Assembly (NCBI RefSeq): GCF_030848575.1
Contig: NZ_JAVDDX010000001.1
Location: 992,001-1,056,000 of the forward strand
Origin: Haloarcula sp. H-GB4
GTDB taxonomy: Archaea; Halobacteriota; Halobacteria; Halobacteriales; Haloarculaceae
DNA length: 64,000 nt
Direction: 5' to 3'
Position 1 is the stretch's first letter. Every line of letters begins with the position of its first letter. Position numbers and translations under genes: made by a program. The notes beneath the pieces were generated by a model. It saw only the letters and a program-made list of their open reading frames with translations, ran no database searches and was not told where the DNA came from. Positions 8,624 through 17,373 of this stretch are shown piece by piece.

Positions 8624-8905
8624 ATGAGTCTCGTGTTGAACGGGGCCCGTATCGCCGCCGCGGCCAACATCCTGCTTCTGGGCGTCCTTATTACTATTTG
8701 GGTGCAGACCTACCGCGAAATCCGTGCCCCGCTGACGCTGGGTTCCATCGTGTTCGCGTCGTTCCTGCTCGCGGAGAACGCCGTTGCTCTGTACTTCTAT
8801 TTCACGGCCCCGGCGATGCCTGCGGTAGCTGTTCAGGTGATGATGGTGCTCCAGATGCTCGAAACGCTTGGAATCGGTGTGTTGACGTACTTCACCTGGA
8901 AGTGA
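8624..8905 (+). CDS. Small membrane protein with three predicted helices
   Basis: This is a 93-residue hydrophobic protein. Helices lie at about residues 8-27, 37-58 and 66-90, with only a short loop (W-V-Q-T-Y-R-E-I-R-A-P) between the first two. The last residues are T-Y-F-T-W-K. It belongs to the class of haloarchaeal small membrane proteins found downstream of winged-helix regulators. No function is known to me. It is probably co-transcribed with the gene at 8282. Confidence 0.75.
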   Translation: MSLVLNGARIAAAANILLLGVLITIWVQTYREIRAPLTLGSIVFASFLLAENAVALYFYFTAPAMPAVAVQVMMVLQMLETLGIGVLTYFTWK

Positions 8906-9140
8906 CGCCAGGCGTCACCCACCAACCGCCTGTCTGAACTACGTCGTTACCGACTATGTCTCCACCGCTCTCGTGACAATTTCGCCTTAGGATATCGCAA
9001 TGCCTGTCCGCCACAGTTCAGCTAGAAAGTGACAGGAATATGAATTGTATGCAAGTAACCCGAATCTACCGTGGCTGGACACAGTGAGGGTGAAAGGGTT
9101 GCACTACTCCCTTGCTGGTTTCATCACGCTTTAGAGAAAG

Positions 9141-9211
9141 TGGGACCGCCGAGATTCGAACTCAGGTCCGACGCACCCCATGCGCCGAGGATACCGCTAC
9201 CCCACGGTCCC
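9141..9211 (-). tRNA. tRNA-Pro (anticodon GGG)
   Basis: Read on the minus strand, a 7-bp acceptor stem GGGACCG/CGGUCCC encloses a D arm (GGGU/AUCC), an anticodon stem GGCGC/GCGUC with loop AUGGGGU, and a T arm CUGAG/CUCGG with loop UUCGAAU. The anticodon at loop positions 3-5 is GGG, which reads CCC/CCU proline codons. The discriminator base is A, and CCA is not encoded, as is usual in haloarchaea. There is no intron. A short C/T-rich stretch follows the 3' end on the minus strand. Confidence 0.93.
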
Positions 9212-9305
9212 GCACTCTGGGAGAGGGGGGTGTTTTAATTAAGGGCTTCGCTTTGGTGACGAGAGTGGCAGCCCGTAACGGGGAGACACCGCTGGCGTGG
9301 TTCCT

Positions 9306-10391
9306 TCATTCGGCAACTTCGATACCAGGGCTTTCGATGGTGACGTCGGTAAGTGACCAGCCATCAGTCGCAGACCGAGCGTCGACACCAATAGCATCCC
9401 TTTGAGCAGTCACAGAGATAGTCGACTCAGAGATGGTCCACGGTGCGTTGGTGTTGACGGCGTGGATTCCCTGCTGCTGGCTCTCGATGGTCGTATTCTG
9501 GATAGTCCATGCACCGGCCGTTCGAGCGGCGAAGACACCGACATCTCGGGTCTCAATCGATGCATCTTCCAGCGTCCACGCGCCGGTTGAAAAAGCAGTT
9601 ACGAGGCCGGTGTCGCTCCGGCGGACCGTCAGGTCAGTCACCGTCCAGTTGCCGCCACTGTCGATAGCTTTGACGCCAGTGTTGCTTCGGCGGACCTCCG
9701 TGTTCCGGACCGTCCAGTCACCAGTTGTCCCGGAGGCGTCGACGCCGTCTGCGCCGGACCGATCGACGACGACCGCGGCGACCGTCCAGTCGCCAGAGGA
9801 CTTGCGGACGTCGACGCCGTCACCGCCAACTTCGACAAAGCGGGTATTGCGGATCGTCCAGTCGCCGCTGGTGCCGCGGGCGAACACGCCGCTGTAGGTC
9901 GTGCTGGCGACGGCGGCGTCTTCGATAGTCCAGTTTCCGGTCGTATTCGGTGCGTAGACCCCGACATCGGCAGCGATAACGGTTGTGTCAGTGACCGTCC
10001 AGTCACCGCTGGTTCCGTTGGCGGCGACGCCAAAGCGGTAGTTCCGCACGGTGAATCCGGTGATGTTCGCTTCGGCTGTGCCAGCCACCGTAACGCCGGT
10101 TCCGTTGACGAACCGCGAACCGTCCAGTATCGCCCGGCCGGGTGCGACGAGGGTAATACTCTCGTTGATTCGGACTTCTTCCCGGTAGGTGCCCGGCCGG
10201 ACCTCGACGGTGTCACCGCTGTCGGCAGCGTTCACAGCGGCCTGTATCGACTGGTAGTCGGCACTCCCGCCTTTATCGACGGTCAGTGTGTCCTGCGCCG
10301 TCTGTGTTCCGGCCACGCTCGCCGGTATCATAGTGAGGGTCAGCACTACCGACAGAAAGAGCGCAAGTAGTGTCGTACGCGTGTCGTCCAT
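9306..10391 (-). CDS. Secreted right-handed beta-helix repeat protein
   Basis: This is a 361-residue protein with a Sec-type signal peptide (hydrophobic residues about 8-27, likely cleavage after A-S-V-A-G). The V-D-K-G-G-S-A-D-Y-Q-S-I-Q-A-A-V segment is the usual N-cap of pectin-lyase/NosD-like folds. About ten coils follow, each carrying a G-x-W-T-V/I-x-x-T-x-V/I core at a spacing of roughly 28 residues. The regular coil repeat is visible in the DNA as recurring gtccagtcg/acc words. There are no catalytic residues typical of polysaccharide lyases, so a structural or adhesive role is as likely as an enzymatic one. It stands alone between the tRNA and the XPB gene. Confidence 0.85.
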   Translation of the reverse strand: MDDTRTTLLALFLSVVLTLTMIPASVAGTQTAQDTLTVDKGGSADYQSIQAAVNAADSGDTVEVRPGTYREEVRINESITLVAPGRAILDGSRFVNGTGVTVAGTAEANITGFTVRNYRFGVAANGTSGDWTVTDTTVIAADVGVYAPNTTGNWTIEDAAVASTTYSGVFARGTSGDWTIRNTRFVEVGGDGVDVRKSSGDWTVAAVVVDRSGADGVDASGTTGDWTVRNTEVRRSNTGVKAIDSGGNWTVTDLTVRRSDTGLVTAFSTGAWTLEDASIETRDVGVFAARTAGAWTIQNTTIESQQQGIHAVNTNAPWTISESTISVTAQRDAIGVDARSATDGWSLTDVTIESPGIEVAE

Positions 10392-10497
10392 AGTTGGAGT
10401 AATAGGGGGTGAATAGATGTAAACTGTATTGTTCTTTCACCCGCTGTCGACGTAACACTACGCTGAAGACGGGAATCCAGGCGACACACGCAGCGGC

Positions 10498-11877
10498 GTG
10501 GCCCGCGAAAGCGTTATCGGCCGGACCGGCGAACCCCGGAGTGTGCTGGAGTTGACGTACGAGTCGGGGACCATTCGCGTGTCGGGGGACCCACCGTCGG
10601 ACCTGCCCGGCGTCGAGTACGACCGGCGTTCACAGACAGGGCGGGCGCCGGCCTACCGGTACGCCGACATCCGGAGCGTGCTCGAGGATCGTGAACTGGC
10701 GTATGAGGAGCGCGTCTTCTCGCTCCCGTCGCTGGCGCTTTCGACGGCGTATGACCTCCGAAAGTACCAGCAAGCGGCACTGGACGCCTGGCGTGAAGCT
10801 GAGGACAGAGGCTGTCTCGAACTACCGACAGGGAGTGGCAAGACCGTCATCGGCATCGCGGCCATGGTCGCGCTGGGGGCGCCAACCCTGGTCGTCGTCC
10901 CGACCATCGACCTGCTGGAACAGTGGCAGCGCGAGCTACAACGGGAGTTCGACCAGCCGGTCGGCCGCATGGGCGGGGGCGAACAGCGCGTCGAGGATAT
11001 CACTGTGTCGACGTACGACTCGGCATACCTGCGGGCCGACGAACTCGGGGACCGCTTCGGGCTCGTCGTCTTCGACGAGGTCCACCACCTCGGCGGGGAG
11101 GGGTATCAGGATATCGCTCGATTGCTCGCTGCGCCGGCGCGGCTCGGACTGACAGCGACGTTCGAGCGGCCGGACGGAGCCCACGAGGTCATAGAGGACC
11201 TCGTCGGACCGCTCGTCCAGCGAGTCAGTGTCGACGACCTGGCGGGCGAGCACCTCGCGGACTACGATATCAAGCGACTCGAAGTCTCACTCACGCCGGA
11301 CGAACGGGACCGCTACGAGGAGTATCAGGGGACGTTCACCGACTACCTCAAGCAATCCAACATCCAACTCCGATCCGGCAGCGACTATCAGGAACTCGTG
11401 AAGCGGTCCGGCAACGACCCGGCGGCTCGCGAGGCGCTGCTCGCGAAACAGCGCGCCCGCGAGGTGATGATGAATGCCAAGCGGAAGGTCGACCGGCTGG
11501 CGACGATTCTGGACCGCCACCGCGAGGACCGGATCATCGTCTTCACCGCCCACACCGACCTCGTGTATCGCCTCTCCGAGCGGTTTCTCATTCCGGCGAT
11601 AACGCACGAGACTGGCGCGAGCGAGCGTCGGGAGATACTAGAGCGGTTCCGTGACGGGACGTACTCCCGGGTCGTGACCGCGAACGTCCTTGACGAGGGA
11701 GTGGACGTGCCTGACGCGAACGTCGCCGTCGTCCTCTCGGGGAGCGGCTCAGAGCGGGAGTTTACCCAGCGACTTGGCCGTATTCTCCGACCGAAAGCCG
11801 ACGGCGGACGGGCACTGCTGTACGAACTCGTGACAGAGGAAACCGCCGAAGAGCGGGTCGCCAGGCGACGCAGGTAG
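10498..11877 (+). CDS. rad25: XPB/Rad25-family DNA helicase
   Basis: This is a 459-residue SF2 helicase. An N-terminal damage-recognition-like region (1-85) precedes the motor. Motif I is L-P-T-G-S-G-K-T and motif II is D-E-V-H-H, the XPB-type form of the DEAH box. Motif III is T-A-T and motif VI is Q-R-L-G-R-I-L-R. An R-E-D-like region and an inserted helical thumb (about 265-330) separate the two RecA domains, as in archaeal XPB. It starts at a GTG (10498) because no ATG gives a full N-terminus. Archaeal XPB works with the nuclease Bax1 to unwind and cut DNA in repair. Here Bax1 (13363) is separated from it by one membrane-protein gene on the same strand. Confidence 0.92.
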   Translation: MARESVIGRTGEPRSVLELTYESGTIRVSGDPPSDLPGVEYDRRSQTGRAPAYRYADIRSVLEDRELAYEERVFSLPSLALSTAYDLRKYQQAALDAWREAEDRGCLELPTGSGKTVIGIAAMVALGAPTLVVVPTIDLLEQWQRELQREFDQPVGRMGGGEQRVEDITVSTYDSAYLRADELGDRFGLVVFDEVHHLGGEGYQDIARLLAAPARLGLTATFERPDGAHEVIEDLVGPLVQRVSVDDLAGEHLADYDIKRLEVSLTPDERDRYEEYQGTFTDYLKQSNIQLRSGSDYQELVKRSGNDPAAREALLAKQRAREVMMNAKRKVDRLATILDRHREDRIIVFTAHTDLVYRLSERFLIPAITHETGASERREILERFRDGTYSRVVTANVLDEGVDVPDANVAVVLSGSGSEREFTQRLGRILRPKADGGRALLYELVTEETAEERVARRRR

Positions 11878-12013
11878 CGGGCGATATGTCGTTGCCCAGG
11901 CACTCCCAACGCTAACCGGACTTACCACCTTGATAACTATGGCTCTCTCCGGCGAGAAGCAGAGAAATGCTCGATGCTAATCGCCAGTGTTGCGGGTCGC
12001 GAGGTGCGTCCGA

Positions 12014-13285
12014 GTGCGGTTGATACACATCCGTGTTCCCGACGCTGTCCTCAACAGCGTCTGCGGCGTGCTGGACGACCGTGATATCAGCTATGTTCAG
12101 ACCAAGGAGACGAGCGACGACGAGACGGCGTGGCTGTTGCAGTTTCCGCTCCCGCCGGAGGCCGTCGACGAGGTGCTCGACGATCTCGAAGCGACCGGGC
12201 TCGATGCCGACCGGTACACTGTCGTCGGGAACGCCGAGACTGCCCGGCCGGACCAGTCAAACTCTGCCCGCCGCCACGAGGACCGCATCTCCCACGACGA
12301 ACTCCGCGGTCGCGCGGTCGGCATGAACCCCGGACAAGGGACTTACTATGGAATGACGGTCCTGAGTGCAATCGTCGCGACGGCGGGTCTGCTTCTTGAC
12401 TCTCCAGCTATCGTCGTTGGCTCGATGGTCATTGCGCCACAGGTCGGTTCCGCACTCATCGCCAGCGTCGGGACGACGCTCAGCGACCGCCGGCTCATCG
12501 CCGAGGGCGTCCGCGACCAGTTGCTCGGGCTCGCTGTCGCCATCGGGAGCGCGGCCCTGTTCGGACTGTTCATCCGGTACAGCGGGTTTGTCCCCGGACA
12601 GCTCCGTGTCACGACAGTCCAGCAGATCGCCCAGCGCATTTCGCCGGGCTTTCTGTCGCTTGCGGTCGGACTCTGTGCTGGAGCCGCTGGGGCGTTCGGA
12701 CTGGCGACGGCACTACCGGTCTCACTAGTTGGTGTGATGATCGCTGCTGCGCTCATCCCCGCCGCTGCGGCCATCGGGGTCGGTATCGCCTGGGGACTGC
12801 CGGCCGTCGCACTCGGGGCGGGTATCCTCCTGCTGGTCAACGTCGCGTCAATCAACCTTACCGGCGTTCTTGTCCTCTGGGGACTCGGATTCCGTCCGCT
12901 GAACTGGGCGGCCGACCGCTCGCCGACAGAGACGATCCGGACGTACGCGCCGACCGTTTTCGCTGTTCTGGCGCTGCTGGTCGCGTTTGCCGGCGCCGGG
13001 ACGGTCACCGCCCAACAGATGCAGGTCGAAACGTCGGTAAACGACGCTGTTACCGAAGTGCTGTCCGACGAATCATACGAGCGGCTCCGATTACAGTCGG
13101 TCCAGACCCGGTTCGGCGGCGTCTCAGTGTACCGGCTGGACCGGGTGGTCACCGTCGCGGTCAGTCGGCCCGCCGACCGGCCGTATCCGGCTCTTGTCTC
13201 CGACCTCGAACGTGCCGTCGGCCGGTCGATCGCGGACGATGCAACTGTCGAAGTCACCTTTGAGGACAGACATCCGGCGGAATGA
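12014..13285 (+). CDS. DUF389 family multi-pass membrane protein
   Basis: This is a 423-residue protein beginning at the GTG at 12014 (V-R-L-I-H-I-R-V-P). Alternative upstream codons give a less natural N-terminus. A soluble N-terminal ACT-like part (1-110) is followed by about six hydrophobic helices. The family signature S-P-A-I-V-V-G-S-M-V-I-A-P is present, as is N-V-A-S-I-N-L-T-G, and a soluble C-terminal domain follows (about 345-423). The family function is unknown, with transport or sensing suggested. It ends at 13285 and lies between the two repair genes XPB and Bax1 in the same direction, so it may share their transcript. Confidence 0.88.
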   Translation: MRLIHIRVPDAVLNSVCGVLDDRDISYVQTKETSDDETAWLLQFPLPPEAVDEVLDDLEATGLDADRYTVVGNAETARPDQSNSARRHEDRISHDELRGRAVGMNPGQGTYYGMTVLSAIVATAGLLLDSPAIVVGSMVIAPQVGSALIASVGTTLSDRRLIAEGVRDQLLGLAVAIGSAALFGLFIRYSGFVPGQLRVTTVQQIAQRISPGFLSLAVGLCAGAAGAFGLATALPVSLVGVMIAAALIPAAAAIGVGIAWGLPAVALGAGILLLVNVASINLTGVLVLWGLGFRPLNWAADRSPTETIRTYAPTVFAVLALLVAFAGAGTVTAQQMQVETSVNDAVTEVLSDESYERLRLQSVQTRFGGVSVYRLDRVVTVAVSRPADRPYPALVSDLERAVGRSIADDATVEVTFEDRHPAE

Positions 13286-13362
13286 TGCCGGCTGCGACGG
13301 GCGTCTCTGCGGGGGCGTCGTCACTCCCCGTGTTTTTGTCGCTCCGTGGCGGAGGGACGCGT

Positions 13363-14931
13363 GTGCTGACGAAAGACCTCCTGCGGGTGTCCCGCGCGGG
13401 CGGTGGTTATCACCTGCAGTTCGCCGACGCCGACGCGGAGCAACTGGCGGCCCGCGTACTCGGTATCTATCAGGGCCACATCGGCGAGTCCCGCGAGACG
13501 CTGGAGACGGCACTCGCGGATGTCGAACGGGAGGCCGACGATTTCAAGCTGGTCCGCGGGCTGGCGAAACTCGTCGAACGGGAAGCAACATTTGAGACGC
13601 ACGCCCCGATCGACCCTGTTCGTGCCCGTCGTCGGGTGTTCGAAGCCGCTGCAGACGTTGGCGTCGTGACCGAAGCCGAGCGCCAGCAGGCACTCGCCGA
13701 AGCGGCTGACCACTTCGGCACGGATGCCGCATCGCTGGCCGACACGCTGTACGCCGACCGGGGCTCTCGGCAGGTCCTCACGGAGGTGGACTCTCGCTGG
13801 GGGCCGGCCGAACTTCGGACCCAGTACAATCTCTCGCTGGCGCAAACGGCGCTGTTCGACGCGACAGAGGTGCGAGTCCGTTCCTCCGATCCGAAGGCGC
13901 TCGTCTCGGCGGTCAAACGCCTCCGGCTGATGTACGAGATCCGTCGGACAGGGAACGGTCGGGAAGTCGTCGTTACAGGACCGGACGCGCTGTTCTCGAA
14001 CACGCGCCGGTACGGGACCCGCTTCGCGCGCCTCCTGCGAACGGTCGCGACCGCAAACGAGTGGGAGCTGACGGCAACCATCGACGACCGGGGCACCGAG
14101 CGGGAACTCACCCTTTCAGATGGAGATGTCTCCGTTCCCGGTGTCGAGCCCGTAACAGAGGTCAGCTACGACAGCGGCGTCGAAGCCGACTTCGCCGGCC
14201 GGTTCGCCGCACTGGACCTCGACTGGGACCTGATACGCGAACCGGAGCCGTTACGCGCCGGCGAACACGTCGTCATTCCGGACTTCGCATTCGAGTGGCG
14301 ACCCGGCACTGACACCGGGGTGCGGGATACCGGTCGCAGTACGGGTGGTTCGGACGTGACCGACGGCGACACACCCTTCCGCGTCTTCTTCGAAATCATG
14401 GGGTTCTGGACGCCGGAGTACGTCGAGAAAAAACTTGCCCGTCTTGACGCACTGGAGGAGATCGAGATGCTGGTCGCAGTCGACGAATCGCTTGGCGTCG
14501 GCGAGGAAATCGAGGCAACGGATAATCGGGCAATTCCGTACTCCGGCACGGTCAGAGTAAAAGATGTGCGAGACGCCCTGCGACCCTACGAGGAGCGACT
14601 CGTGCATGAGAGCGTTGCAGAGATATCCGACGAACTGCGGCCGGTTGCCGACGTTATCTCACTCGCCGACCTCGCCGCGGAGCACGGTGTTAGCGAGGGT
14701 GCGCTGGAAGATGTGGTCTTTCCGGCTCACGAGCGCGTCGGCCGCACACTCGTTGACCCCACCGTACTGGACGAACTGGCCGAGGAAATCGAACCCGGAA
14801 TGGCATACGAGACGGCGACCGATCGACTCTCGGCGTACGGGGTTGCGGACGACAGCGCTGCGCTCGCGCGCCTTGGCTACCGCGTCGCCTGGGAAGGACT
14901 GGGTGAGGGGACAATCCAGCCACGGGAATGA
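13363..14931 (+). CDS. bax1: Bax1 nuclease, partner of XPB (DUF790)
   Basis: This is a 522-residue protein. I start it at the GTG at 13363 because L-T-K-D-L-L-R-V is the family's conserved beginning. The frame remains open upstream to 13282 without family similarity. The fold is an N-terminal NTD-like region, a central domain and a PD-(D/E)XK-like nuclease region. The conserved stretch V-I-P-D-F-A-F-E-W then F-F-E-I-M-G-F-W-T-P-E-Y contains the Asp and Glu of the active site. The segment T-P-E-Y-V-E-K-K-L-A-R-L follows. Bax1 binds archaeal XPB and incises DNA 3' of a bubble. The DUF389 gene between it and XPB is unusual, since I expect the two to be direct neighbours. Confidence 0.87.
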   Translation: MLTKDLLRVSRAGGGYHLQFADADAEQLAARVLGIYQGHIGESRETLETALADVEREADDFKLVRGLAKLVEREATFETHAPIDPVRARRRVFEAAADVGVVTEAERQQALAEAADHFGTDAASLADTLYADRGSRQVLTEVDSRWGPAELRTQYNLSLAQTALFDATEVRVRSSDPKALVSAVKRLRLMYEIRRTGNGREVVVTGPDALFSNTRRYGTRFARLLRTVATANEWELTATIDDRGTERELTLSDGDVSVPGVEPVTEVSYDSGVEADFAGRFAALDLDWDLIREPEPLRAGEHVVIPDFAFEWRPGTDTGVRDTGRSTGGSDVTDGDTPFRVFFEIMGFWTPEYVEKKLARLDALEEIEMLVAVDESLGVGEEIEATDNRAIPYSGTVRVKDVRDALRPYEERLVHESVAEISDELRPVADVISLADLAAEHGVSEGALEDVVFPAHERVGRTLVDPTVLDELAEEIEPGMAYETATDRLSAYGVADDSAALARLGYRVAWEGLGEGTIQPRE

Positions 14932-15007
14932 GTGGTCTGTGAGAAACGGTGGGGACTCCGCTCTCAGGTACAGCATCTCACATCGCTATCAAAGGAGCAA
15001 TCGTTGT

Positions 15008-16231
15008 TCAGGTCGCTTCGTCACGTCGCTTCTCAGAAGGCTGTCGCCGCCACTGTGGCGTTTCGAGGAGGAGTCGGAGCGGCCAAATGACGTAGTACAG
15101 CGGATGCAGCGGGCCGGGGAGCGGGCGAAACTGGTACTCCGAGTAGGTCGGGTGAAGTGACGAATGTAACAGCAGGAGCGGCAACAGCGCTGTCATCGAA
15201 TCGCTGGCAGCCAGATAAAACCGAGCGGCTTCGAACTGTGTGGGCGCCTCTGGCGTCCCAGCGGCCAGCGACTCAACGACGGTTTCGGCTAATTCGGACA
15301 CGCGGCTGTCCGTACGAAGGCGGTCCAGTAGCGGCGCTGGGAGGGTGTACCCGAAGACAGCACGGGCAAGCGCGGCCCCAAGCAGTAGATTACGCTCGAC
15401 GCCAGTTTTTTGCGCCCGAGCGAGGACGTGTGACCAGTCGGCGTCTGTCGACTCCAGTGCCGCAACGAAATCACAGAGCCACTTCAGGAGATACCAGCGG
15501 TGCTTGGTTCCGTGGAACGCTAACACGAGCAGCCGATCTGGCTGTGCAAGTGCTGGAAGCGGTTGGCCGCCGACCGCTATGGTGTCGCGGCGGTCCCAGA
15601 GTTCACTGAACGGGATGGAGAACGGTCGCTCGGCATCGCCCACGCGCCAGCGAAGTTCCACGTCGAACTCCGGACCACGCATCTCGTACTCGTGAACGAT
15701 TGCCTTCGTCACAGGACCGCCTAACAGCGCGGCGTCATCCAACCGCGGCGTGCCCCCGCGCCACTCATATCCTCGTCCTTCGAGAATATCCGCAGCGGCG
15801 GGGATATCTTCTGGGTGGACGAGCAGATCTAGATCGTTGTACTCACGCACCGTTGCGTCGTCGTAAGCGGCGGCGGACAGCGCCGGCCCCTTGAACGGTA
15901 TCGCACGGACACCACGCTTCTCAAAACTCTCGATTATCTCCTGTAACTCGGTCGTAAACGCGAGATTCCGCATCCGTTTTCCCTGTACGATGCTGCTAAG
16001 TCGTGTCAACACGGCCGCTGGCACGGTGAACTCATCATCACTCTCGCGTGCCATCGCTTCCAGTCCCTCATAGAGGAGTTGCACAACACCGTGATACTGG
16101 GCGAGTGCAACGACGCGGTCCCAGTCTGGCGTCCCATCCACCGCGGGAGGATCGGGGGAAGCGTCGGTGACGACTGCGGTACGAGCACAATCGACGACCA
16201 CCTGAAGTTCGGGTTCAGCCTCCGTCAGCAT
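15008..16231 (-). CDS. Nucleotidyltransferase family protein of the RiPP cluster (lasso NT type)
   Basis: This is a 407-residue protein of the uncharacterised nucleotidyltransferase group (NTP_transf_5). The active-site core is F-K-G-P-A-L-S (Lys114) followed by Y-N-D-L-D-L-L-V, with the D-x-D pair at 133 and 135. A helical C-terminal half contains F-H-G-T-K-H-R-W-Y-L-L-K-W-L-C-D-F. In paeninodin-type lasso clusters the equivalent NT gene works with the peptide kinase to add further phosphate groups to the C-terminal Ser. Its ATG overlaps the end of the kinase gene by 7 bp, so both are surely co-translated. It is the last gene of the leftward cluster. Confidence 0.85.
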   Translation of the reverse strand: MLTEAEPELQVVVDCARTAVVTDASPDPPAVDGTPDWDRVVALAQYHGVVQLLYEGLEAMARESDDEFTVPAAVLTRLSSIVQGKRMRNLAFTTELQEIIESFEKRGVRAIPFKGPALSAAAYDDATVREYNDLDLLVHPEDIPAAADILEGRGYEWRGGTPRLDDAALLGGPVTKAIVHEYEMRGPEFDVELRWRVGDAERPFSIPFSELWDRRDTIAVGGQPLPALAQPDRLLVLAFHGTKHRWYLLKWLCDFVAALESTDADWSHVLARAQKTGVERNLLLGAALARAVFGYTLPAPLLDRLRTDSRVSELAETVVESLAAGTPEAPTQFEAARFYLAASDSMTALLPLLLLHSSLHPTYSEYQFRPLPGPLHPLYYVIWPLRLLLETPQWRRQPSEKRRDEAT

Positions 16232-17139
16232 GAGTCACTCTTGAGATCAGACTGAATCCGGGCTGCGACATCCGGAATCGCATCGAGATTTCGCGGTCGG
16301 CGAAGCCGTTTTATATCAGTCATCTCGACAATCTCTCCGCAGGTGCTGAAATTGGACGCGGCCTGGCCGTCGGCTTCCAGCGCGCCCAGCGTGTATGTAT
16401 TATCCACGAGCGCCATGACCTGCTCGTCCGGCCTGACTGCGTCCACCTCGATTGTCTCGCCGTCTTCGAGCAGGTAAATCCGTTCTAGCGGCACCGGGGT
16501 CGCGGGCTGGTCGTGCCTGAGCCCATAGAAGTGCCGAGGGCGACCGCTGTGGACCTGTTCCGGCGGCTCGACCGGAGGATCAAACACCTCGACCGCCTCC
16601 GGATCGAGTTTCATCGATGGGTAGCCACTTCGGACGACTGGTCCCGCATCGTCCAGCGCTATCGCAGCTACGTCATCGCTCAGGACACGATGTCCGTCGA
16701 GCAGGCAGGCCATCGCAGTTGTCGTTTTTCCGACTCCCGACTCCCCAACGAACGCCACTGCGCGCCCGTCGATGCTGACGGTACTGGCGTGCAGCACGAA
16801 GTAGCCCCGTTGATCCAGCAGGTGGTTCAACGCTGGGCCGACCAGTACGTGGCGGAGGACTTCGCCTGGCACGTCCGAGGCCGGGTCTACAGCGATGGAT
16901 TTCCCGTCGAGAATTCTGACCGTTGCGGCATCGTACAGAAGGTAGTATTCGCGCTCGGTTACCGCGTGAAAGGTTGACCCGGACGCAGCCGATAGTGGGC
17001 GGGGAATCCGTTCCTCAGTGATAGTGACATCAGCCTGCCCGTCAGGCGCTGTCTCAACGGGCGGAAGCTCCGGTACGTCGAAGGCCGAGCGGACTGTCAG
17101 CCCAAAGGCTTCGTACGTGGCTGTGTTTGCTGTCGCCAT
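16225..17139 (-). CDS. HPr kinase-like peptide serine kinase of the RiPP cluster (lasso K type)
   Basis: This is a 304-residue kinase from the ATG at 17139, preceded on its strand by a G-rich GGGGAGG stretch. The N-terminal Y-E-A-F-G-L-T-V-R-S matches the start of the lasso-cluster kinases. The Walker A loop is G-E-S-G-V-G-K-T-T (132-140), L-H-A-S-T lies just before it, and the HprK-type acidic pair is L-S-D-D-V (Asp155/156). Homologues in paeninodin-type clusters phosphorylate the hydroxyl of a C-terminal Ser on the precursor peptide. The precursor found immediately upstream (17374-17472) does end in Ser. It has no HPr substrate nearby and no PTS genes, so a sugar-regulation role is unlikely. 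Confidence 0.87.
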   Translation of the reverse strand: MATANTATYEAFGLTVRSAFDVPELPPVETAPDGQADVTITEERIPRPLSAASGSTFHAVTEREYYLLYDAATVRILDGKSIAVDPASDVPGEVLRHVLVGPALNHLLDQRGYFVLHASTVSIDGRAVAFVGESGVGKTTTAMACLLDGHRVLSDDVAAIALDDAGPVVRSGYPSMKLDPEAVEVFDPPVEPPEQVHSGRPRHFYGLRHDQPATPVPLERIYLLEDGETIEVDAVRPDEQVMALVDNTYTLGALEADGQAASNFSTCGEIVEMTDIKRLRRPRNLDAIPDVAARIQSDLKSDSC

Positions 17140-17373
17140 CCGACTAGTGTCCTCCCCGCATAGTTGTCCATCGATTCCGTCTGTGGTGAGACACACCCCA
17201 GCTACGACACCCCTGGTTCATACCAGACCGCTTGACTGCTGTGGTGGATAAGAATGGACTCTCTACTCCCAGTACACAACCACGAAACCGTCGCAATGTA
17301 TCCACTGAATAGTGCCAGTATCGAGTACTGATAAAAAGAGGAGTCCGCTAGATGTGTGAACAGACTGTGGACG

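Noticed and set aside
12346-13257. A 303-codon minus-strand frame across the DUF389 gene
   Set aside because: Its Ser/Thr/Arg-rich product has no domain and mirrors the DUF389 coding frame.
17144-17221. A 25-codon minus-strand frame just before the kinase start, considered as a second precursor
   Set aside because: It has no ribosome binding site and no lasso leader residues (Tyr, Pro, Gly, Thr). It is probably leader DNA of the kinase gene.
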